From contig NZ_LT996886.1 of NCBI RefSeq assembly GCF_900343145.1, positions 558,001 through 622,000 of the forward strand: a stretch of DNA of 64,000 bases. The letters are read 5' to 3'. The number at the start of each line of letters is the position of its first letter. Within the stretch, counting starts at the first letter, position 1. Made by a program: the position numbers and the translations under genes. Shown here one piece after another: positions 43,967 to 52,944 of this stretch. The notes beneath the pieces are model-generated. The model had not been told where the DNA came from. It did not search any database and worked only from the letters and a program-made list of their open reading frames with translations. The stretch is from Tessaracoccus timonensis. GTDB taxonomy: Bacteria; Actinomycetota; Actinomycetes; Propionibacteriales; Propionibacteriaceae.

Positions 43967-44105
43967 CCCCCCACCCAGAACAAGAACTCGCGGCACAAAA
44001 CCACCAACCCACACTCGAACAGGGACCCAATGAATCTCCGTCCTTGGCGCGAGCTGCTAGCTCAAGAACCAGGAACCCGCTGCCGAGTTCCTGGGAAGGG
44101 CTGGC

Positions 44106-44582
44106 TCAGATGTCGAGCTCGCGGCGATGGACCCAGCCGGGGATGGTGCGCTCACGGGCGTATTGCTCGAACAAGGGAGCAGCCTGCTCGGCAGTCCACA
44201 CCTCCTCCGGATGCACCAAGGTCTGTCCCGTATCCCACACAACCCGCTCACTCTCACCACCCGTAAGCGGCCCCCGACCCAACACCCAATGAGTATGGCT
44301 GCCATCCTCGTGGGTAACACGAAGCTCGAGCGTCATACATTCAGCAGTCCCAGCACGCTGAAGGTAGTTGTCAAGATACTCAGGATGGGAAAACTCCTGG
44401 TCCGCAGGATAATGCCACAACACATAAGTGGTGGTCTTTCCACGTTGCATACGCTGCATTCCCGGAAGGAAGCCATACTCCATCTCAATCTTCGCCTGTA
44501 CAGACAGCTCTCCGTTGATAGTTGCAGCAGGGAGCCATTCCACTGAAGACATTCGTTCAACATACCTTTCGTTGCGAGTCAC
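44106..44582 (-). CDS. Putative immunity protein of the polymorphic toxin (intact copy)
   Basis: 158 residues from a GTG that overlaps the toxin stop by 4 bp, or 148 from ATG 44552, the start matching the two paralogues. Key blocks: TTTYVLWHYPADQEFSHPEY, LELRVTHEDGSHTHWVLGRG, GGESERVVWDTGQTLVHPEE, WTAEQAAPLFEQYARERTIP. Cytoplasmic, no known family. Position directly after a nuclease-like toxin, plus two extra copies nearby, is the classic setting for an immunity gene; the assignment rests on context. Confidence 0.75.
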   Translation of the reverse strand: MTRNERYVERMSSVEWLPAATINGELSVQAKIEMEYGFLPGMQRMQRGKTTTYVLWHYPADQEFSHPEYLDNYLQRAGTAECMTLELRVTHEDGSHTHWVLGRGPLTGGESERVVWDTGQTLVHPEEVWTAEQAAPLFEQYARERTIPGWVHRRELDI

Positions 44583-45121
44583 GCCTTATCTGACAAGATG
44601 ACCCTAGTGATCACGATTTCCTCGCCGTCAAGCATGGCACGAGCGGGATTGCCTTGCGACACCAGTCCGTCGAATTCTCGTTGTTGTCTGGTGAGCTTCG
44701 CGTTGCCGCTCTTCACCTCGAATGCAGTGTAGGTGCCGTCCGGGTTCTTGGCGAGGCCGTCGTAGAAACGACCGTGGTTCGATCCCGGCACAGTCGACTT
44801 AACTTGTCTCCGCTCGATGCGCCCGTACTCGCCCTCCAACAAGTCCAGCCGTCGCTGTTCTGCCACTTTGCCCCCGTTGGGTGCGTCGCCGCCGCGGTAG
44901 GTTCCGTCGGCATTACGATCTGGGTACTTGGGGTGAGGCGCCTTGGGATCGGTGTTCGGTTTGGGCTTCGGGTGCGGCGCGGGCGGTGTCGCGTCGGCCT
45001 TGGGTTTCGGGCGAGGCGTGCGCGCTTTTGCAGGGATCTTCTTCCCCACCTCGAGACGGTCCACAACGGCTTTAGCAATCTTGCTGCTGCCCGACTTCGG
45101 GGCTTTCATCTTGGCCATCAC
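44579..45121 (-). CDS. Polymorphic toxin with restriction-endonuclease-like (PD-(D/E)xK) domain
   Basis: 180 residues. A Lys/Pro-rich linker (ARTPRPKPKADATPPAPHPK) leads to a C-terminal nuclease-like domain: KVAEQRRLDLLEGEYGRIER, GRFYDGLAKNPDGTYTAFEV then KSGNAKLTRQQREFDGLVSQ. Asp in FYDGL and Glu-x-Lys in FEVKSG match the PD-(D/E)xK core (Tox-REase type). It overlaps the upstream WPxxW gene by 4 bp; in related systems both parts are one long protein, so here the secretion part and the toxin are split. Likely a DNase delivered to neighbouring cells. Confidence 0.75.
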   Translation of the reverse strand: MMAKMKAPKSGSSKIAKAVVDRLEVGKKIPAKARTPRPKPKADATPPAPHPKPKPNTDPKAPHPKYPDRNADGTYRGGDAPNGGKVAEQRRLDLLEGEYGRIERRQVKSTVPGSNHGRFYDGLAKNPDGTYTAFEVKSGNAKLTRQQREFDGLVSQGNPARAMLDGEEIVITRVILSDKA

Positions 45122-45675
45122 GCAGTAGCCCCCAGCAGCTCGTTGATGGTCTGATCGATAATGAGGTTAATACCGGCACTCGCCCCCGTCCTGACAAGCA
45201 CAGTCACAGCCGCAGATGCGCCACCGGAGATGATCGCTGCCGCCAAACTGATCGCATCAAGCAGGATCTTGCCGATAACCACCGCCCGCAGGGTCCGAAT
45301 CAGCCCCGCCGCCAACTCGTAGGCCTCAGCGATCTTGGGCGCCGCGGATGCCATTGACCGTAGCGAATTGAGGTTGGAGTCACTGGAGGCCATGTACGCA
45401 GCAACCGCATCGGGAACCGGACCTGCATTGTTGTCGGTGACTTGCGCGAGCGAACGCTCCAACGTCGCGATCTGGGCTTCAGCCTCAGCGACATATCCAG
45501 ACCATTGCGCTGCCCACTGATCGAGCACATTCTCGCTGGTCTTCGGCCACTCATAGCCCAGATAGTTCAGGATCTCAATAACCCTGTCTTTCAGCCACTG
45601 TTCAGGATTCAGCGGAATCTGGATGTCATCGAACGAGGGCCAATCATCCGGCCAACTGAACACCATCAGTACCAC
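45118..45675 (-). CDS. Secretion-type N-terminal protein of the toxin operon (WXG/CpnT-N-like)
   Basis: 185 residues. The N-terminus has WPDDWPSF and NPEQWLKDRVIEILNYLGYE, a long amphipathic helical region with QWAAQWSGYVAEAEAQIATL, and two hydrophobic helices at the end (VVIGKILLDAISLAAAIISG). This resembles the helical N-terminal modules of type VII-secreted toxins such as CpnT. Overlaps both neighbours (10 and 4 bp), so it is made together with the toxin. The secretion route is inferred; no ESX core genes lie in this window. Confidence 0.6.
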   Translation of the reverse strand: MVLMVFSWPDDWPSFDDIQIPLNPEQWLKDRVIEILNYLGYEWPKTSENVLDQWAAQWSGYVAEAEAQIATLERSLAQVTDNNAGPVPDAVAAYMASSDSNLNSLRSMASAAPKIAEAYELAAGLIRTLRAVVIGKILLDAISLAAAIISGGASAAVTVLVRTGASAGINLIIDQTINELLGATA

Positions 45676-45995
45676 CTCTCCACCGCGCCAGCGATCGCAG
45701 CGTGATCATCCTCGGCGGCTCGAAAGTCCTTGCCCGTATCGACCAACGCATCAGCCTCACTTGCCAGGCCCTCGCGCAGGGGTGCGATGAATCCATCTCG
45801 CATCACTTCGGAGAAGACGGTAAGCATCAACGAGACTGCAGCGTCCACCGTCGACGGGCCATCAGCCTCACACGCGCTCGGCTGCGTCGTCGCCGACACC
45901 ACCTGATCGAGCGCGGACGGGGCACTCTGAGTGACATCGTCGTAACCCTTCGCGGCTCGGTTCCAGGAGTCGAAATCGATTCTGCGTTGGCTCAT
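45666..45995 (-). CDS. WXG100/EspC-like small helical protein
   Basis: 109 residues, almost wholly helical: RIDFDSWNRAAKGYDDVTQS, DAAVSLMLTVFSEVMRDGFI, EADALVDTGKDFRAAEDDHA AIAGAVERW. Size, helical hairpin and the late Y/W residue resemble ESX-associated secreted proteins. Overlaps the upstream YbaB-like gene by 4 bp and the downstream gene by 10 bp. Probably a secretion partner of the split toxin. Confidence 0.6.
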   Translation of the reverse strand: MSQRRIDFDSWNRAAKGYDDVTQSAPSALDQVVSATTQPSACEADGPSTVDAAVSLMLTVFSEVMRDGFIAPLREGLASEADALVDTGKDFRAAEDDHAAIAGAVERWY

Positions 45996-46381
45996 GATCG
46001 CGCCTCCGCGAGTCCCTGCACCCAGGCCTGACCAAGCTTGGCGCGCGCCGCACCCAACGCTCCATAGAGCTCCGTCATCTCCGGAGTGTGAGTGCGGATA
46101 TCCTCGAGCTCCCGCTCAGCCCACTCCTGGTACGCCTCATTCACGGTGCGCTGAATCACGGCAGCGATGACATCAGCAAACTCATCCTCCAACCACATCG
46201 GTTCCAGAAGGAGCCCCTCAACTCGCCCCTGCCGGATCATGACGGACACCTCACCGCCTGGAGAGCGTTTGTCGACCACGATGCCCTCTCTCGGGCGCTC
46301 ACGGTGATCAGGCAACGCAGCGGCTTTACCCGCCGCCAAACCAATTTCCTCGAACGCTTCTGCCAGCAATGTTTCGCTCAT
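45992..46381 (-). CDS. YbaB/EbfC-like protein, first gene of toxin operon
   Basis: 129 residues. The central part PGGEVSVMIRQGRVEGLLLE and the following helix (FADVIAAVIQRTVNEAYQEW) fit the YbaB/EbfC fold (v.v...g.v..v.l.p....~..l...i..A.n.A). In actinobacteria such genes often open type VII-associated toxin operons, where they may act as chaperone or regulator. The 163 bp upstream, up to immunity paralogue 3, must hold the operon promoter, but no clear hexamers stand out. Confidence 0.6.
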   Translation of the reverse strand: MSETLLAEAFEEIGLAAGKAAALPDHRERPREGIVVDKRSPGGEVSVMIRQGRVEGLLLEPMWLEDEFADVIAAVIQRTVNEAYQEWAERELEDIRTHTPEMTELYGALGAARAKLGQAWVQGLAEARS

Positions 46382-46544
46382 AGACCAAAAGCGTTAAGCC
46401 TCACCGGGTCAACACGGCTCAGAAGAACAACAAACCAGGCAACTCGGAATCTTCACACACGCAAGGCCCACGCATCCTCGGCTCCGGGCTGCTGTAGCGG
46501 TAGGCGGTGTTGCTCCCAGCCGGTTACACGCGGGAGGGACTGGC

Positions 46545-46994
46545 TCAGATGTCGAGTTCGCGGCGATGGATCCAGTCGGGGATGGTGCGCTCACGGGCGT
46601 ATTGCTCGAACAAGGGAGCAGCCTGCTCAGCAGTCCACACCTCCTCCGGATGCACCATGGCCTACCCCGTATCCCACACAACCCGCTCACTCTCACCACC
46701 CGTAAGCGGCTCTCGGCCCAGGACCCAGTGGGTGTGACTGCCATCCTCGTGGGTAACACGAAGCTCGAGCGTCATACACTCGGCGGTGCCGGCGCACTGA
46801 AGATAATTATCAAGAGACTCAGGATGCGCAAATTCCTCCGTAGACGGATAATGCCACAGGCAGTATGCGAAGTTATTCTCAGCATCGAGCGACTGGAGAG
46901 GCCGTTCGTAACCGACCATCTCTTCGAGCATCGCGGGCTGATGAGTGTTGCCGTTCCAGGTAACGGCTGCATTGAGGGCCATGGTCATTGACAT
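46545..46994 (-). pseudogene. Immunity-protein paralogue 3, broken by a late TAG
   Basis: From ATG 46994 the frame reads MSMTMALNAAVTWNGNTHQP and on through LELRVTHEDGSHTHWVLGRE to VVWDTG, then TAG where the other copies have CAG (Gln) at about 46664-46666, and continues AMVHPEEVWTAEQAAPLFEQ ... WIHRRELDI to 46545. The N-terminal third differs more from the other copies than the C-terminal two thirds. Five codons VLSN-stop (47007) before it resemble the end of the toxin. Confidence 0.82.
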
Positions 46995-47028
46995 CCCTTT
47001 CGTCGCCTAGTTGGACAAAACGTTTCGA

Positions 47029-47154
47029 CCGCCACACCGAGCTCCTGCAACGGCTCGAAGACGCTCGCATATGAACGACGCGAACCGTAGGCAGTGGCCC
47101 AAGGAACGCCATAGCTCACACGAGATGGGCGCCGGAATCGTCGACGACGAGGGC
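47029..47154. repeat. Island boundary repeat R
   Basis: Counterpart of 41220-41350. The plus strand reads FDRHTELLQRLEDARI and a stop, a fragment of the ABC ATPase C-terminus; the minus strand at the other end reads ALVVDDSGAHLV and a stop, the last 12 codons of peptidase E. 47155-47227 shows nothing recognisable. Confidence 0.7.
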
Positions 47155-47227
47155 GCAAGCGGAGTCCTTCGATGCAGGAGACGTCCCATCCCTACCACCG
47201 GAGCGGCGGTACTCCAACGAGGCCCTG

Positions 47228-47506
47228 CTACGCGATGTGCTTGGCATACCGCTGGCGCGCCGCCTCACCTGACGTTCCAACGGTGGTTCCGATAGCCGCC
47301 CATGTCATACCCGCGTCTCGAGCGTGTTGAATTGCATCCACGAGGTGCCGCTCGGCTTTAGACCTTTCGAGGACCGCAGCACGAAGCGCCTGCATCACAT
47401 CGACATCGATCTCATCAGCATCGTTAGGCTCGTATTCCTCGAACTTCGATGCGAGGTCGTCAGCATGGGCAAGGATCTCTTCGAGAGTACGTGGCATCGT
47501 CATCAC
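47228..47506 (-). CDS. Antitoxin-like protein with C-terminal HTH
   Basis: 92 residues. Acidic N-terminal half (EEILAHADDLASKFEEYEPN) and a C-terminal helix-turn-helix: AIQHARDAGMTWAAIGTTVG TSGEAARQRYAKHIA. It overlaps the preceding gene (47503-47730), a small toxin-like gene with a premature stop, so it appears to be the surviving antitoxin of a decayed pair. Start may be GTG 47506 or ATG 47503. Confidence 0.7.
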   Translation of the reverse strand: MMTMPRTLEEILAHADDLASKFEEYEPNDADEIDVDVMQALRAAVLERSKAERHLVDAIQHARDAGMTWAAIGTTVGTSGEAARQRYAKHIA

Positions 47507-47730
47507 CTCAGGAATTTCTCGCGGGCCCGCATCGCGTGGACGATGACGATGGCGGTAGTGCCCTGAATGTAGCCACCCTCAAGCATGGCAGCGGTTTGGC
47601 TTGCGCCGATGAGCATCGTAAACCCATCACCTAGATCCCATGCTCGGATCGGGTTGCGGTAGGCATGGAGTATGTCGTCTTCAGTCTACTTATGCTTGAA
47701 CGCCGACTGAGCGATGATCGGCCCGTCCAT
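47503..47730 (-). pseudogene. Small toxin-like protein (BrnT/DUF4258-like), TAG at codon 15
   Basis: From ATG 47730: MDGPIIAQSAFKHK then TAG (47686-47688), then TEDDILHAYRNPIRAWDLGD GFTMLIGASQTAAMLEGGYI ... IVIVHAMRAREKFLR. The pattern H..teDDIlhA...P......d....l.iG...........VIVHAMraR.kfL is that of small RelE/BrnT-like toxins of actinobacteria. A single base change creates the stop. Overlaps the antitoxin-like gene. Confidence 0.72.
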
Positions 47731-47827
47731 GCATCCAAGTTACCTTGCCCGCCAAGGGTTGTCTACACCCCACACCCGGCCAGCCCTACGGAAATTCGAG
47801 GTGATCGACGCGAACACTGGCCCGAGC

Positions 47828-48421
47828 TCACACGAGATGGGCGCCGGAATCGTCGATGACGAGGGCCTGCTCATCGCGCAGCAGCACGAGTGGCCACTCC
47901 ATGCCACACCTCTCGACGGTACGGGCAATCACAGAAATCGTGTATGGCCCCGTCGTTCCCTGCGCGTGCGGCACCACCACGTACTCGGTCAGCTCGAGGC
48001 CGCGGTAGTCGCTGAGGCCTGGGGCCGTCGTCGGGTCATCCATGATGGTTGCCGGCTCAATCGTCGGGCCTGCAACGATTGCCCCCGCTGACGAGCCAGC
48101 GTACGGTAGCCCTTCCTTGACAAGGGCTTTGATCACGGCTTCCGCGCCGGTGGAACGCAGCGCGAACAGCAGGTCGAAAGCGGATCCGCTGGCCACGTAG
48201 ACGCTGTCGACGTGTTCGAGCGTTTCCCGGATGGCATCGACGGGCGTCGTCGCGACTGTCACGTCAACCACCTCGCTACACAGCTTCGACACTGCCTCTC
48301 GCTCTGCGCGGACGAATGACGCATTCCGCAGGCGCGCCGCGGCGTCGTCGATGTACGCCACCTTGTGGCCGAGGAAATCACCGAGCTGAGCATGCAGGAA
48401 TGATGCGAGAAACAACTTCAT
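47828..48421 (-). CDS. Peptidase E (S51 family) / glutamine-amidotransferase-like
   Basis: 197 residues. Class I GAT-like fold with the nucleophilic Ser in LPYAGSSAGAIVAGPTIEPA (S51 dipeptidase E motif), SVYVASGSAFDLLFALRSTG, and a His in VVVPHAQG. S51 enzymes cut Asp-X dipeptides in the cytoplasm. Next gene (DUF952) lies 9 bp upstream on the same strand. Its 3' end was evidently a target for duplication, since fragments of it occur at 41.3 and 47.12 kb. Confidence 0.87.
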   Translation of the reverse strand: MKLFLASFLHAQLGDFLGHKVAYIDDAAARLRNASFVRAEREAVSKLCSEVVDVTVATTPVDAIRETLEHVDSVYVASGSAFDLLFALRSTGAEAVIKALVKEGLPYAGSSAGAIVAGPTIEPATIMDDPTTAPGLSDYRGLELTEYVVVPHAQGTTGPYTISVIARTVERCGMEWPLVLLRDEQALVIDDSGAHLV

Positions 48422-48430
48422 GCTGCGAGC

Positions 48431-48760
48431 CTACCAAGCCGACACGGCAACGACGGCGCTCACCGGCAGCGGTCCGCCGTAGAGATGAGGGTAGAGCTCG
48501 GAGTTCGGGTCCGACGGGTCGCCCGGCTCCATGCGTACGACGAGGCCCGCGTCGGTGAGGCGGTGCTCGTCGATATGTAGCAGGAGGATGTCTTCAACGT
48601 CGGAAAACACCAGGCTCCGCACCCTGCGCACCTGCTCGCCGTTCTTCGACGCGTGGATGAAACCCTGCTCCGCCAGCGTGACGCCGCGCGTGGACATCGC
48701 ATAGCGGCCGGAGGTTTGGGCGTCGGCCCAGTCCTCAGGGAGCGCGAGGTGAAACATCAT
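48431..48760 (-). CDS. DUF952 domain protein
   Basis: 109 residues covering the whole DUF952 fold: MFHLALPEDWADAQTSGRYA, LAEQGFIHASKNGEQVRRVR, LLLHIDEHRLTDAGLVVRME, SELYPHLYGGPLPVSAVVAV. Such proteins have an ADP-ribosyltransferase-like or glutathione-transferase-adjacent beta fold in some annotations, but no activity is known. Starts 4 bp after the pyrG stop, so it is in the pyrG operon. Confidence 0.85.
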   Translation of the reverse strand: MMFHLALPEDWADAQTSGRYAMSTRGVTLAEQGFIHASKNGEQVRRVRSLVFSDVEDILLLHIDEHRLTDAGLVVRMEPGDPSDPNSELYPHLYGGPLPVSAVVAVSAW

Positions 48761-48764
48761 GCTG

Positions 48765-50405
48765 TCAGCCTACGTCGCGCCGCGACCGTGAGCCCAGCGC
48801 CGCCTCGATGAGCGCCGCGAACAGCGGATGGGGTCGCGTCGGGCGTGACTTGAATTCGGGGTGAGCCTGCGTCGCCACATAATACGGATGCACGTCCTTG
48901 GGGAGTTCCACGAACTCGACGAGTTCACCGTCGGGGGACGTTCCCGAGAAGACCAGGCCAGCCTCCTCGAGTTGCTGACGGTAAGCGTTGTTGACCTCAT
49001 ACCTGTGGCGATGCCGCTCAGTGACGGCGGTGGTGCCGTACGCGTCGGCGACGATCGAGCCTTCGGTAAGCGTTGCCGCGTACGAGCCCAACCGCATGGT
49101 GCCGCCTAAGTCTCCGTCACCCGCCACGACTGCATGCTGCTCGGCCATGGTGGCGATGACCGGGGCAGGCGTCTCAGGATCGAACTCGCTGGAGGAGGCA
49201 CCGTCGATGCCAGCGAGGTTGCGGGCCGCTTCGATCACCATGCACTGCAGCCCCAAGCACAGGCCGAGCGTCGGGATGCCGTGTTCGCGCGCATACCGAA
49301 GCGCGCCCAGTTTTCCTTCGACGCCGCGGATGCCGAATCCACCCGGCACGCACACCGCGTCGACGTCACGCAGTTGCTCGTCGGCTCCCTCGAGCGTCTC
49401 GCAATCGTCGGAGGCAACCCAACGGATGTGCACTCCTGCATCATGGGCGAACCCGCCAGCGCGCAGCGCTTCGGTGACGGAGAGGTACGCGTCGGGGAGG
49501 TCGATGTACTTGCCAACCAGCGCGACGGTGAGCTCCCGGCTCGGCTGCTCCACGCGACGAAGCAGGTCGCCCCAGACGGTCCAATCGACATCACGGAAAT
49601 GCAGGTTGAGGCAACGCACGAGGTACGCGTCGAGACCTTCCTGGTGCAGGACGCGCGGAATCTCATAGATGCTCGACGCGTCGGCGCACGAGATCACGGC
49701 CTCCTCGTCGACGTCACACATGAGGGCAATTTTCCGTTTCAATCCGACGGGCACCTCACGCTCGGCGCGACAGACGATGGCATCGGGCTGAATGCCGACC
49801 TGCCGCAGCGCGGCGACGGAATGCTGCGTGGGTTTGGTCTTCATCTCTCCCGACGGCTTGATGTAGGGCACGAGGGAGACGTGCAGGAAGAACGTGTTGG
49901 CACGGCCGACGCTCTGACGCACCTGGCGGGCCGCTTCGAGGAATGGCAGCGACTCGATATCCCCGACGGTGCCGCCCAGCTCATGGATGACGACATCGAC
50001 GTCGCCAGTGTCCATCGCGAGCATCCGCGCGCTGATCTCGTCGGTGATATGTGGGATGACCTGTACGGTGTCACCGAGGTAGTCGCCACGACGCTCTTTC
50101 GCGATGACGGTGGAATAGACCTTGCCGGTGGTCACATTCGCGTCGGCGGTGAGGTTGACGTCGAGGAAGCGCTCGTAGTGGCCGATGTCGAGGTCGGTCT
50201 CTGCGCCGTCCTCGGTGACGAACACCTCGCCGTGCTGGAAGGGGTTCATGGTGCCGGGGTCCACGTTGAGGTAGGGATCCAGCTTTTGCATGGTCACGCG
50301 GAGTCCGCGTGCGACGAGGAGATTGCCGAGGCTGGAAGCCGTGAGGCCCTTACCGAGGGAGGAGACGACGCCTCCCGTAACAAAGACGTGTTTGGCTCTA
50401 CTCAC
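48765..50405 (-). CDS. pyrG: CTP synthase
   Basis: 546 residues. N-terminal synthase domain ([50 protein letters not shown]) and C-terminal glutaminase with the nucleophile Cys in [16 protein letters not shown] and His-Glu in [19 protein letters not shown]. It makes CTP from UTP, ATP and glutamine. Followed by DUF952 and peptidase E genes at 4 and 9 bp, so all three are likely co-transcribed. Confidence 0.96.
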   Translation of the reverse strand: MSRAKHVFVTGGVVSSLGKGLTASSLGNLLVARGLRVTMQKLDPYLNVDPGTMNPFQHGEVFVTEDGAETDLDIGHYERFLDVNLTADANVTTGKVYSTVIAKERRGDYLGDTVQVIPHITDEISARMLAMDTGDVDVVIHELGGTVGDIESLPFLEAARQVRQSVGRANTFFLHVSLVPYIKPSGEMKTKPTQHSVAALRQVGIQPDAIVCRAEREVPVGLKRKIALMCDVDEEAVISCADASSIYEIPRVLHQEGLDAYLVRCLNLHFRDVDWTVWGDLLRRVEQPSRELTVALVGKYIDLPDAYLSVTEALRAGGFAHDAGVHIRWVASDDCETLEGADEQLRDVDAVCVPGGFGIRGVEGKLGALRYAREHGIPTLGLCLGLQCMVIEAARNLAGIDGASSSEFDPETPAPVIATMAEQHAVVAGDGDLGGTMRLGSYAATLTEGSIVADAYGTTAVTERHRHRYEVNNAYRQQLEEAGLVFSGTSPDGELVEFVELPKDVHPYYVATQAHPEFKSRPTRPHPLFAALIEAALGSRSRRDVG

Positions 50406-50436
50406 GGACCTCCAGCATAAGGGGATGCGACCGCCG

Positions 50437-52092
50437 TCAGTCCAACCTGTCCAAATGAGCTCTGAGCGACGGTCTGTTCGGGTATGCGCTTCGGATTTCT
50501 TCGATCAACGTCGGGCCTGCAGTGGCATCCCCCGATTCCCTATAAAGGCGATCGATGTGTTTGAGTTGCCGAGCAACCGACGCATATTTCGCGCTGTCCG
50601 CCACTCGCAGCGATTCCCACACGATGCGAGTCAACAATTCGGCTGCGTCCCGAGGACGTCCGTGGCTCTCGAACAGTTCGACAAGCCGCTCTCGCGAGCC
50701 CACATGCAGGTCCCCATCGTCGGCCAACTCTCGCGCGTTATCCCAGTCTTCGTCCTCGATGGCCAACTCAAGCAGCACCGACCTCGTCGTCCATGGCGTC
50801 GCCTCGGCAAGCGCGTCCGTACGGGCCCACGCGCGCGCCTGCTCAGGATCCACGGCGTACTTGACGAGGCAACGGTAGGCCTGGACAGAAAACTCGCGCA
50901 GGAATACGCGACGTGCAACGTCCTCGACCTCGTCCCCACGCCCATCCTCGACGAGCGCCGTCACTGCCACCTGCAACGGAATATCGCGACCCATGTACGG
51001 ACCAGAGCGCGCAACCGTAGTAATTCGTCCCGCGTCGATCGCCAGTTGCAGCGTCTGCATCGCGACCCTCTCGCGGTCATACTCTCGCAGCATGGTGAAC
51101 AGCTCCCAGTACCGGCCCTGGTCGCGCAACAATCGAGCTGCCTGATCGGTGTCTCCGGAAAGTTGCGCCGCCTGGAGTTGTAGTTCGAGGAGGTGAAAAT
51201 CGGCCGGCTCCTCGGACGCAGTCAACACTTTCTCGAGTTGATTCCTCAGCGTTCGGAGCCCTTCGTCGCCGAGTGCGGGGGCGAACCATTGCAGCTCAAA
51301 GTTTGGCCATCCTGGGCTCGCTTGTTCGAACTTCACTAGCCACTTCGCCAGCCGGTTCGGGGCTGATGTTCCCTCGCTGCACGCACGCGCGTACAACCTC
51401 ATAGCCAGATCACCGGCTGTCCCCAGCGAGCCAGAAGAACTGTCCGAACGCAGAATGATCGCACGGATGCGTTCCGTGGCTTTTTTGAACGACGGTGCCA
51501 CCACGTCCGCTAAACCCGCGTCGAGGTACTCCTCCAACGACTCCAAGTAGTCGATGAACCGCTCACCAAGCCTGTGGCCCTCCCAGTAACCAGACGATCC
51601 ACGGGTTCGGAAAAAGCTCGTAGTTTCCGACAGCAAGTGGTCGCGCAGTGCTTCGCCTCCACTTTGGAGCGCTCGATCCATGGTGGCGCGTCGCCCCACC
51701 ATCTCCCACACGCCGGGAAAGGTATCCATGGCCTGACGCAGTAGCCCCAGCAGCGATGCCTCGTCCTGGCGCGACAGATACTCAGCAATGATCGAAGCAG
51801 TGTCGCCGTCCTCATCAGTCGACGTGTCCTCGCCGTCGCTGAGCACCCATAACCCCAATGCCGCTTGATGCTTGCAGATGCCATCCAGCGCAGCTGGGCA
51901 GGTGCAGAACCCGTTCAGACGCCCACCTCGCCAAGTCAAACTGACCTGGTATGGCGATGTGCCGTGGGCTACCGCCGTCGCTTGACAGTCGCTGACGTCG
52001 ATAGCCGACAATCTGCCGACATAGTCCTCGGCACGCTCAAGCACTACTGGCCTGACGGCGTCGGCAAGCATGTCCTCCGAGAGTTCGACCAT
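50437..52092 (-). CDS. SWIM zinc-finger protein
   Basis: 551 residues. The SWIM motif CxCx(n)CxH is visible near the N-terminus: [28 protein letters not shown] (about residues 50-80). The remainder is a helical repeat-like region (e.g. [40 protein letters not shown]), rich in paired helices as in TPR-like folds. SWIM proteins bind DNA or proteins; the role here is unknown. 31 bp upstream of pyrG on the same strand. Confidence 0.85.
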   Translation of the reverse strand: MVELSEDMLADAVRPVVLERAEDYVGRLSAIDVSDCQATAVAHGTSPYQVSLTWRGGRLNGFCTCPAALDGICKHQAALGLWVLSDGEDTSTDEDGDTASIIAEYLSRQDEASLLGLLRQAMDTFPGVWEMVGRRATMDRALQSGGEALRDHLLSETTSFFRTRGSSGYWEGHRLGERFIDYLESLEEYLDAGLADVVAPSFKKATERIRAIILRSDSSSGSLGTAGDLAMRLYARACSEGTSAPNRLAKWLVKFEQASPGWPNFELQWFAPALGDEGLRTLRNQLEKVLTASEEPADFHLLELQLQAAQLSGDTDQAARLLRDQGRYWELFTMLREYDRERVAMQTLQLAIDAGRITTVARSGPYMGRDIPLQVAVTALVEDGRGDEVEDVARRVFLREFSVQAYRCLVKYAVDPEQARAWARTDALAEATPWTTRSVLLELAIEDEDWDNARELADDGDLHVGSRERLVELFESHGRPRDAAELLTRIVWESLRVADSAKYASVARQLKHIDRLYRESGDATAGPTLIEEIRSAYPNRPSLRAHLDRLD

Positions 52093-52185
52093 GTGACGAC
52101 CCTACTTGAGTACTCACTGAGTGTCTGCGGTCCCACACGTCGATCGATGGGCGCACGGGTGGAGCCACACGTGCGCAGCGATAAG

Positions 52186-52225
52186 GAATGCTGGAACCCA
52201 CCTCTTTGCGTGGGTTCCAGCATTC
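52186..52225. terminator. Strong stem-loop terminator after the GNAT gene
   Basis: Perfect 15-bp stem GAATGCTGGAACCCA / TGGGTTCCAGCATTC with a 10-base loop, about 25 bp beyond the acetyltransferase stop. Confidence 0.8.
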
Positions 52226-52250
52226 TTTAGTCATTCAGCGCGATACGTCA

Positions 52251-52784
52251 TCACGCGATCATCTCCATAGACTCGAACGCTGGCGCTGGATCCGACCGAA
52301 GCCTGCCGTAGGTGTACACGTCGACGCGCGCTCCGTCGATGAGGAACTTCCCACGCTCGGTGCCCTCCCGCACGAACCCTGCCCGGCTTGCCACTACCCC
52401 AGACGCTGGGTTGTTGACTCGATGCCCGAGCTCCAGACGCTCCAGCCCTCGCGTAGTCAATGCCCAATGCGCGACGGTGGCGGCCGCCGCGGAGGTCCAT
52501 CCGCGTCCGCGCGCTTCGCTCGCCATCCAGTACCAGAACCAGCCGCTGCGATGCTCGTCGTCGACACTCACGCACACCAAGCCCACCAACGCGTCATCGA
52601 CGACGACAGCCCACGGTTCGTGCGACGAGTTCGACGCGGTCAGACGGTTCACGTAGCGTTCGGCCTCGTCCGGCGTCGACACATCGCCTTGTCGAGCCAT
52701 GTCCAGGTTGGATTGGAACGCGGCAAGCACCGCAGAAGCATCTTCGCGACGGAGCCGTCGCAACGTTGGCTTGTTGGCGTTCAT
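52251..52784 (-). CDS. GNAT acetyltransferase, RimJ/RimL-like
   Basis: 177 residues. LRRLRREDASAVLAAFQSNL at the front, WFWYWMASEARGRGWTSAAA with the acetyl-CoA loop (ARGRGWTS), LERLELGHRVNNPASGVVAS RAGFVREGTERG as the RimJ/RimL-type motif B. It transfers an acetyl group to an amine (protein N-terminus or small molecule); substrate unknown. Monocistronic. Confidence 0.88.
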   Translation of the reverse strand: MNANKPTLRRLRREDASAVLAAFQSNLDMARQGDVSTPDEAERYVNRLTASNSSHEPWAVVVDDALVGLVCVSVDDEHRSGWFWYWMASEARGRGWTSAAAATVAHWALTTRGLERLELGHRVNNPASGVVASRAGFVREGTERGKFLIDGARVDVYTYGRLRSDPAPAFESMEMIA

Positions 52785-52944
52785 GCGACGAGAGGGCTCA
52801 TGGATCGAACTCTCCGACCTGTGTTCATAAGACCCAATCCCTCAATGAAATCCTCCATGGCGCCGTTTCCCGCAGCAACAATGCTATCCGCGAAGAGCTG
52901 ATAACTGCCTCGACGGGCAACCCGGCGGTTGCTATCGTCGACGA

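Noticed and set aside
34843-48000. CRISPR array
   Set aside because: No regular 25-40-bp direct repeats with spacers anywhere; the repeats present are IS ends, gene-end duplications and hairpins.
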